From the NCBI GenBank assembly GCA_947165745.1, contig CAMVBO010000103.1:1-6567 (forward strand): DNA of 6,567 nt. Reading direction: 5' to 3'. Below, one piece after another: positions 1 to 4,523 of the stretch. Position numbers and translations under genes: made by a program. The first letter of the stretch is position 1, and the number at the start of each line of letters is the position of its first letter. The notes below the pieces were generated by a model. That model saw nothing but the letters and a program-made list of their open reading frames with translations. It had not been told where the DNA came from and did not search any database. The DNA is from an uncultured Clostridia bacterium (GTDB lineage: Bacteria; Bacillota_A; Clostridia; Christensenellales; Aristaeellaceae).

Positions 1-167
1 CGGTGACGGAGGAACAGTACGAAAACCGCCTGTTCCTGCAAAACGCCATGACGCGCAACGGATTCAAGCCCATCGACTGCGAGTGGTGGCACTTCTCCCT
101 GCGGGACGAGCCCTGCCCGGACATCTATTTTGAGTTTCCCGTTTCCGAACAGTATCTGAAGCGGTAG
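1..167 (+). CDS. D-alanyl-D-alanine dipeptidase (VanX/DdpX type, peptidase M15D), C-terminal fragment
   Basis: Only the last 54 codons are present; the first complete codon begins at position 3 and the TAG stop is at 165-167. The motif EWWHF (codons from 81) is the hallmark of the VanX/DdpX family. In that family the Glu is the catalytic base and the His is the third zinc ligand; the other zinc ligands (His and Asp) would lie upstream of the window. The following DEPCPDIYFEFPV resembles the conserved C-terminal end of VanX proteins. The enzyme is a zinc metallopeptidase that hydrolyses D-Ala-D-Ala. VanX does this in vancomycin resistance, while E. coli DdpX uses it to scavenge D-Ala in stationary phase. 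No vanH or vanA is seen here, and the partner is a cstA-type transporter, so a nutritional role is more likely than resistance. That role is inference; the family call is firm for so short a fragment. Confidence 0.85.
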   Translation, partial: VTEEQYENRLFLQNAMTRNGFKPIDCEWWHFSLRDEPCPDIYFEFPVSEQYLKR

Positions 168-171
168 GAGG
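166..171 (+). promoter_or_regulatory. Ribosome binding site of the CstA-family gene, overlapping the upstream stop codon
   Basis: AGGAGG sits 8 nt before the ATG at 180 and uses the last two bases of the TAG stop of the dipeptidase gene. A ribosome finishing the dipeptidase covers this site. That suggests translational coupling and fixes the CstA start at 180. Confidence 0.85.
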
Positions 172-179
172 CGAAAGCG

Positions 180-1598
180 ATGATTTCACTGATCCTTTCT
201 CTGGTGGTGCTGCTGGTGGGTTTTGCCGTGTACGGCAAGATTATCGAACGCGGCTTCGGACCGGATGATCGCCAGACCCCCGCCATCGCCATCAACGACG
301 GTGTGGACTGCGTGCCCATGAAACCCTGGAAGGCGTTTCTGGTGCAGCTTCTGAACATCGCGGGCACGGGGCCGATCTTCGGCGCGCTGATGGGCGCTTG
401 CTTTGGCCCGGTGGTGTTTTTGTGGATCGTGTTCGGCTCTATCCTGGGTGGCGCGGTGCACGACTTCATGTCCGGCATGATCTCCTGCCGACATGGCGGC
501 GATTCCATCGCGGAGCTTTCCGGCGTATACCTGGGCAACGTGGCCAAGTGGATCATGCGCGTGTTCTCCATCGTGCTGCTGACGCTCACCGGCACCGTGT
601 TCGTGAACAGCCCCGCGGCGCTGATCGCCCGGCTGACCCCCGCGGCGCTGAACGAGCAGTTCTGGATCGTGGTGATCCTGGTGTACTATGTGCTGGCCAC
701 GCTGCTGCCCATCGACAAGCTGATCGGCAAGCTGTACCCCATCTTCGGCGTGATTTTGATCGTCATGGCCGTCAGCGTGCTGGGCGGCATCGCGTTCGGC
801 GGATATAAGATCCCTGAAGTCACCCTGGCAAACCTGCATCCCCAGGGCCTGCCCGTGTGGCCATTCATGTTTGTCACCGTGGCCTGTGGCGCGATTTCCG
901 GCTTCCACGCCACCCAGTCGCCGATGATTGCCAAGTGCATCACCAGCGAAAAGCAGGGCCGCGCCATTTTCTACGGCGCGATGATCGCCGAGTCCGTGAT
1001 CGCCCTGATCTGGGCGGCGGCGGGCGTGGCCTTCTATGGCGCCACGGACGCGCTGAACAACGCCATCACCACCCTGGGCCAGTCCGGCACGGTGTATGAG
1101 ATTTCCAACAACATGCTGGGCGTGGTGGGCGGCGCACTGGCGGTGGTCGGCGTGGTGGTTTGCCCGATCACCTCCGGCGATACGGCCTTCCGCAGCGCGC
1201 GCCTGATCCTGGCGGAGATCACCAAGCTGGACCAGAAGAAGATCCGCAACCGCCTCATCATCACGCTGCCGCTGCTGGCGGTGGGCGCGGCGCTGACGCA
1301 GCTGGACTTCAACGTCCTCTGGCGCTATTTTTCCTGGAGCAACCAGACGCTGGCGATGATCTCCCTGTGGGTGGCCACGGCCTACCTCGTCAAGGAGGGC
1401 AAGTATCGCTTCGGCTCGCTGTTCACGGCGCTGCCGGCCGCGTTTATGTCGGCGGTCAGCCTCACCTACATCCTGATGGCCAACGAGGGCTTCGGCCTGT
1501 CTGCGGGTATCGCTTATCCGGCGGGCGCCGTATTCGCCGTAGCGCTGTTCTGCGTCTACGTGGTGCTGATGCGCAGGCGCTCCGGGCAGAGAATCTAA
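180..1598 (+). CDS. cstA: CstA-family carbon starvation protein, peptide/pyruvate transporter (short form)
   Basis: This complete 472-residue, very hydrophobic protein has roughly a dozen predicted membrane segments, the first at residues 2-20 and the last around 447-465. CstA-family hallmarks are clear: HDFMSGM (94-100) followed by RHGGDSIAEL (104-113), SGFHATQSP (240-248), TSGDTAFRSAR (331-341) and FSWSNQ (384-389). CstA and its relative BtsT in E. coli are inner-membrane carriers linked to peptide and pyruvate uptake during carbon limitation. The exact substrate here cannot be read from sequence. The E. coli proteins are about 700 residues; this one matches the shorter form common in Gram-positive bacteria and lacks the long C-terminal part. 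It lies 12 nt after the dipeptidase stop, with a strong AGGAGG shared with that stop, and is followed by a hairpin terminator. It is therefore probably the last gene of its operon. The operon promoter is outside the window. Confidence 0.94.
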   Translation: MISLILSLVVLLVGFAVYGKIIERGFGPDDRQTPAIAINDGVDCVPMKPWKAFLVQLLNIAGTGPIFGALMGACFGPVVFLWIVFGSILGGAVHDFMSGMISCRHGGDSIAELSGVYLGNVAKWIMRVFSIVLLTLTGTVFVNSPAALIARLTPAALNEQFWIVVILVYYVLATLLPIDKLIGKLYPIFGVILIVMAVSVLGGIAFGGYKIPEVTLANLHPQGLPVWPFMFVTVACGAISGFHATQSPMIAKCITSEKQGRAIFYGAMIAESVIALIWAAAGVAFYGATDALNNAITTLGQSGTVYEISNNMLGVVGGALAVVGVVVCPITSGDTAFRSARLILAEITKLDQKKIRNRLIITLPLLAVGAALTQLDFNVLWRYFSWSNQTLAMISLWVATAYLVKEGKYRFGSLFTALPAAFMSAVSLTYILMANEGFGLSAGIAYPAGAVFAVALFCVYVVLMRRRSGQRI

Positions 1599-1611
1599 AG
1601 TGCCGGAAGAC

Positions 1612-1653
1612 ATATAAGACAAGGGCTGTCATTGCGACAGCCCTTGTTTTATG
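1612..1653. terminator. Bidirectional rho-independent terminator between convergent genes
   Basis: A perfect 12-bp stem (1619-1630 with 1636-1647) encloses the 5-nt loop ATTGC and is followed by TTTT (1647-1650). The helix can extend outward through G-T and A-T pairs (about 1613-1618 with 1648-1653). For the + strand it lies 20 nt after the cstA stop and has a short U run. Read on the - strand, the same hairpin follows the stop of the EAL-domain gene, with an A-rich 5' flank and a weaker CTTATAT tail. It most likely ends both convergent transcripts, more strongly on the + strand. Confidence 0.85.
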
Positions 1654-1656
1654 CGC

Positions 1657-4329
1657 TCACCCCAGCGCCGGGGAATTGATGGTCATTAGGTACAAGGTGT
1701 GATCCTTGCAGGTGTACAGCACGAACATGCGCGCGCTCAACGAAGCCTCCGCGTCGTCCAACCGGCAGCGCACCGTTCCGGCCGCGCCATCGCCGGGATG
1801 CCGGTCGGCCTTCACCAGCGCCTGGGTGAAGAAGGCCTCGTTTTGAGCAACGAACCGTTCCGCGCCTTCCATATCCCTGCCGATGCCCGCCAGCGCCTTG
1901 TACTGGTCGTTCACCTGCATGAAGGTCAGCGCGCCGCCTTCCCGCTTCAACACGGCGGTGGGGCCGATCAGGTTGTCCAGCAGCGAGCCGCTGAGCACCC
2001 CGCTGTGCACCATGTCGCGGAAGTGCAGCTGGTTCTGGATCTGGCGCGAGGCCTTTTTGTAGCTCTCGCCCAACAGCTCCGGCTGGCGAAGGATCTCCTC
2101 GAATTGCTCCACGGGCATGGGCCGGTAGAACAGGAAGCCTTGGGCATAGTTTTCGCCCATGGAAAGCAGGCTCTCCCGCTGGGATTCCGTCTCGATGCCC
2201 TCGGTGATCACCACCATGCCGATCATGTGGGCCATGCTGACCACCGATTCCACGATGGAGATGGCCTTCACGTCCGAATTGGACATGGCCATGAAGTGCA
2301 CGTCGGTCTTGAGCACGTCCAGGTTTATGCTGTGCAGCATGCTCAGCGATGAGTAGCCGCTGCCGAAGTCGTCCATCAGCACCTGGAAGCCCGCCGCGTG
2401 CAGCTTTTCCACCGCGTCCATCAGCAGGTCGGTGTTGTCGGCGAAGGCGCTCTCGGTGATCTCGACGCCCAGCAGCATCGGGTCGATTTCATATCGCTTC
2501 GTCAGGTCGATGAAGTGCTGGGCGATGTCGGTGAAGAAGAAGTCCACCCGGGACACGTTCACGGAGATGGGCAGCTGGGGAAGCCCCCTGTCCTTCAGGC
2601 TCTTCAGCCACCGGCAGGCCTTTTCCCAGACGACGCAGTCCACCTCGAAGATGGTGCCCGTCTTTTCCAGCGTCGGAATGAACTGACCGGGGCTGATGAG
2701 GCTGCCGTTGTGGATCCACCGGCAAAGCGCCTCCGCGCCCACCACCTTGCCGGTCTGCTCGTGCACCTGGGGCTGGAGATAGAACAGGAACTCATCCTTC
2801 TCGAGACTTTCGCGCACGTTCATCAGCAGCAGCTTGTCGTCGCGGTCGCGCAGGTAGCGGTCCGGGTCGTAAAAGCGGATGTGCTCCACATAGCTGCCCT
2901 TGATCTCCTGCAGGGCGATCAGCGCGTGATCGTACATGGCGGAGAGCGGGTCGCCGGGCGTGGACACGTAGACGCCCGCGGCGGGGGAGAAGCCGTCCGG
3001 ATAGGTCAGTTGGCCGTAGACGTCCTCCGCGCAGGCGCGGGGCTCCTCAGCCTGAACGGCGCTCAGCGGCAGGAGCAATATGAAGTTGTCCCCGCCCAGA
3101 TAGCCGCAGATGCCGCCTCGCTGTTCCGCCAGGCGCAGCAGCGACGCGGCGATGGCCTCCAGAAAGCGGTTGCCGGCTTCCCGGCCGAAGATGTCGTTGT
3201 AGAGCTTAAAGTAATTGAGGTCGAACACGGCTGTGAGCATGGCCGCGTCCGGGCGACGGCGGATGAACTCGTCAGCGAGAGTGAAAAAGGCGTCGGAGCG
3301 ATGCAGCGAAATCTCCGCCTTGAAGCCGACGGAGGCGTCCGCGCTCTCCGCTTTCGGGGCGGGTACCCTGGGCACCAGGCGGCCGACCCAGTCCTCGTGG
3401 GCGGCCAGGTGGGCCTGATGGATGAGGTCGTCCGGTGCGCAGCCCGCCCGCTCACGGGCCACGGCGCCCACGCCGCACAGCAGGTCGTGCTCCTCCAGCA
3501 GTTTGCGCAGCTGATGGATGCGGCGGTCAAAGGCAGCCTGTACGCCATCCCAGAGCACCAGGAATTCGTTGGCCGTCACCCGGAACACCGAGCCCTGGCC
3601 GAACAGGCCGATCAGCACTTCGCCGCTGCGAATCAGCGCCTGTTCCATCTGCAGTGCGGCAGGGGATACCTTGTCGCCGGCCCAGCCCGCTACCTCCACA
3701 TAGCAAACGCCGATGAAGCCGTCCTCGGGCCAGCCCTGCAGGCACTTGCGCATGCTCTCCAGGCTGCCGGTGCCCGTCAGCTTGTCCTGCTGGTTGATGG
3801 AGGTCATGCGGCGGATCAGGTGCTCGTGATAGACCATTGAAGAGAGTATGTAGCGCATGCCGGGCATGATGATGGAGGCGTCGCACAGCGTCTCCTCGCC
3901 CGGGTTTTCCATGATGAAGAAGCCGATTTCATGGCCGTGGAACGCCAGACGCGACGCGACGAAGGAATGCACGCCCTGGGCCTCGAAGATGGAGGCCAGC
4001 TCCGGCAGCGCGTCCTTCAGGGTGCCGATGTCCCGCACGCGCAGGTATTCCTGGCGGCGCAGCTGGCCCAGCCACTGCTCAAACAGCGCCTGCGGCAGGG
4101 ACCGCATCAGCTCCCGCACGTGATCCGATTCCACGCGGCACCACTCGTAGGTGTTGTCGCAGGTGCCGTCCACGCGGGTTTCAAAGATGCTGATGCGCTG
4201 GCAATCCAACTCCTCGCCGATGCAGGCGAGCAGATCCTCCATGGCCTCATGGGAGGCGGTGTGGGAAAAGGCCTTTTGAAACGCGCGGTTCAGTGATTCC
4301 AGCTCCTGCAGTTGACGGACTTGTTCCAT
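1657..4329 (-). CDS. c-di-GMP phosphodiesterase: GAF, two altered GGDEF domains, EAL and PAS-like tail
   Basis: This complete 890-residue protein has no membrane segment or signal peptide, so it is probably cytoplasmic. Domains in order: a short helical start and GAF domain (about 20-170, with NTYEWC at 59-64); a degenerate GGDEF (about 178-320) that keeps DKLTG (182-186) but has TANEF (252-256) in place of the signature; a second GGDEF (about 338-490) with GGDNF (412-416) and DLNYFK in place of the usual DxDxFK; an EAL domain (about 505-750); and a PAS-like C-terminus (about 770-890). The EAL domain keeps every expected catalytic or metal residue: E533 in EALCR, N591, E623, D653-D654 in DDFG, K674, E710 and Q730. 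The prediction is that it hydrolyses c-di-GMP to pGpG, with cyclase activity weak or lost and the GGDEF, GAF and PAS parts regulating it. The ATG at 4329 is chosen because AGAAGGA precedes it by 9 nt. It is divergent from the UvrA-like gene and convergent with cstA, and appears to be transcribed alone. Confidence 0.94.
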   Translation of the reverse strand: MEQVRQLQELESLNRAFQKAFSHTASHEAMEDLLACIGEELDCQRISIFETRVDGTCDNTYEWCRVESDHVRELMRSLPQALFEQWLGQLRRQEYLRVRDIGTLKDALPELASIFEAQGVHSFVASRLAFHGHEIGFFIMENPGEETLCDASIIMPGMRYILSSMVYHEHLIRRMTSINQQDKLTGTGSLESMRKCLQGWPEDGFIGVCYVEVAGWAGDKVSPAALQMEQALIRSGEVLIGLFGQGSVFRVTANEFLVLWDGVQAAFDRRIHQLRKLLEEHDLLCGVGAVARERAGCAPDDLIHQAHLAAHEDWVGRLVPRVPAPKAESADASVGFKAEISLHRSDAFFTLADEFIRRRPDAAMLTAVFDLNYFKLYNDIFGREAGNRFLEAIAASLLRLAEQRGGICGYLGGDNFILLLPLSAVQAEEPRACAEDVYGQLTYPDGFSPAAGVYVSTPGDPLSAMYDHALIALQEIKGSYVEHIRFYDPDRYLRDRDDKLLLMNVRESLEKDEFLFYLQPQVHEQTGKVVGAEALCRWIHNGSLISPGQFIPTLEKTGTIFEVDCVVWEKACRWLKSLKDRGLPQLPISVNVSRVDFFFTDIAQHFIDLTKRYEIDPMLLGVEITESAFADNTDLLMDAVEKLHAAGFQVLMDDFGSGYSSLSMLHSINLDVLKTDVHFMAMSNSDVKAISIVESVVSMAHMIGMVVITEGIETESQRESLLSMGENYAQGFLFYRPMPVEQFEEILRQPELLGESYKKASRQIQNQLHFRDMVHSGVLSGSLLDNLIGPTAVLKREGGALTFMQVNDQYKALAGIGRDMEGAERFVAQNEAFFTQALVKADRHPGDGAAGTVRCRLDDAEASLSARMFVLYTCKDHTLYLMTINSPALG

Positions 4330-4338
4330 GGCGCAACA

Positions 4339-4345
4339 TCCTTCT
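4339..4345 (-). promoter_or_regulatory. Ribosome binding site of the EAL-domain gene
   Basis: On the - strand AGAAGGA lies 9 nt upstream of the ATG at 4329-4327. A second ATG at 4339-4337 overlaps this site but is out of frame, so it is not the start. Confidence 0.75.
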
Positions 4346-4376
4346 GTATCCGTGAAATACGGCGATTTACCGGAGT

Positions 4377-4405
4377 ATTATAGCATAATCCAAAGCAAAA
4401 GGCCA
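4377..4405 (-). promoter_or_regulatory. Predicted SigA/sigma-70 promoter of the EAL-domain gene (extended -10)
   Basis: On the - strand, a perfect TATAAT (4382-4377) is preceded by TGC (4385-4383), giving an extended -10 element TGnTATAAT. The -35 position, with a 17-nt spacer, is only TGGCCT (4405-4400), which matches the consensus at three of six bases; the extended -10 would compensate. Transcription would begin near 4370, leaving a leader of about 40 nt before the ATG at 4329. AT-rich sequence upstream (about 4406-4440) could help polymerase binding. Confidence 0.72.
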
Positions 4406-4462
4406 GTAAATTTATACTATCAGATAACAAAACGGTACGCGCGGGAATTATCGAGAAAACCC

Positions 4463-4491
4463 TTGCCCCCCGGCGTGCGGAGCGTTATAAT
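4463..4491 (+). promoter_or_regulatory. Predicted SigA/sigma-70 promoter of the UvrA-like gene
   Basis: TTGCCC (4463-4468; four of six consensus bases) and a perfect TATAAT (4486-4491) are separated by the optimal 17 nt. Transcription should start near 4498, about 25 nt before the TTG start codon at 4524. This position also supports the choice of start codon. Confidence 0.75.
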
Positions 4492-4506
4492 AGATATAAC
4501 AATATC
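4484..4506. promoter_or_regulatory. Overlapping dyads across the -10 and start site of the UvrA-like promoter (possible operator)
   Basis: GTTATA (4484-4489) and TATAAC (4495-4500) form a perfect 6-5-6 inverted repeat covering the -10 box. GATAT (4493-4497) and ATATC (4502-4506) form a second perfect dyad with a 4-nt centre over the expected transcription start. A repressor bound here would block polymerase. AT-rich dyads also arise by chance around TATAAT, and no regulator is known, so this is tentative. Confidence 0.3.
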
Positions 4507-4509
4507 TGG

Positions 4510-4517
4510 AAAGGCGG
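4510..4517 (+). promoter_or_regulatory. Ribosome binding site supporting the TTG start
   Basis: The purine-rich AAAGGCGG lies 6 nt before TTG at 4524, or 9 nt if measured from its AAAGG part. It is the only good site near the UvrA-like N-terminus and selects a non-ATG start. Confidence 0.6.
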
Positions 4518-4523
4518 ATTGGC

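Noticed and set aside
1..167. Vancomycin resistance cluster suggested by the VanX-type fragment
   Set aside because: No vanH, vanA/B ligase or VanRS genes are in view, and the downstream partner is a CstA transporter. A chromosomal scavenging enzyme is the simpler reading, though the upstream side is not visible.
186..1622. Long - strand open frame (478 codons) opposite cstA
   Set aside because: Its translation is rich in His, Gln, Arg and Asp with no recognisable domain, as expected of an antisense shadow in GC-rich coding DNA. The + strand frame has clear CstA motifs and a ribosome binding site.
1690..1707. CAAGG...CCTTG inverted repeat near the end of the EAL gene
   Set aside because: It is only 5 bp, lies inside coding sequence and has no T-run. 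The hairpin at 1619-1647 is a far better terminator.
2398..3840. Long + strand open frame (480 codons) opposite the GGDEF/EAL gene
   Set aside because: It has low-complexity, His/Gln/Val-rich composition and no motif, and it lies fully inside a well-supported - strand gene.
4350..4362. Short hairpin CCGT-GAAAT-ACGG in the leader of the EAL gene, considered as part of a c-di-GMP or other riboswitch
   Set aside because: The leader is only about 40 nt and the stem is 4 bp, too small for any known riboswitch; no conserved aptamer sequence was seen.
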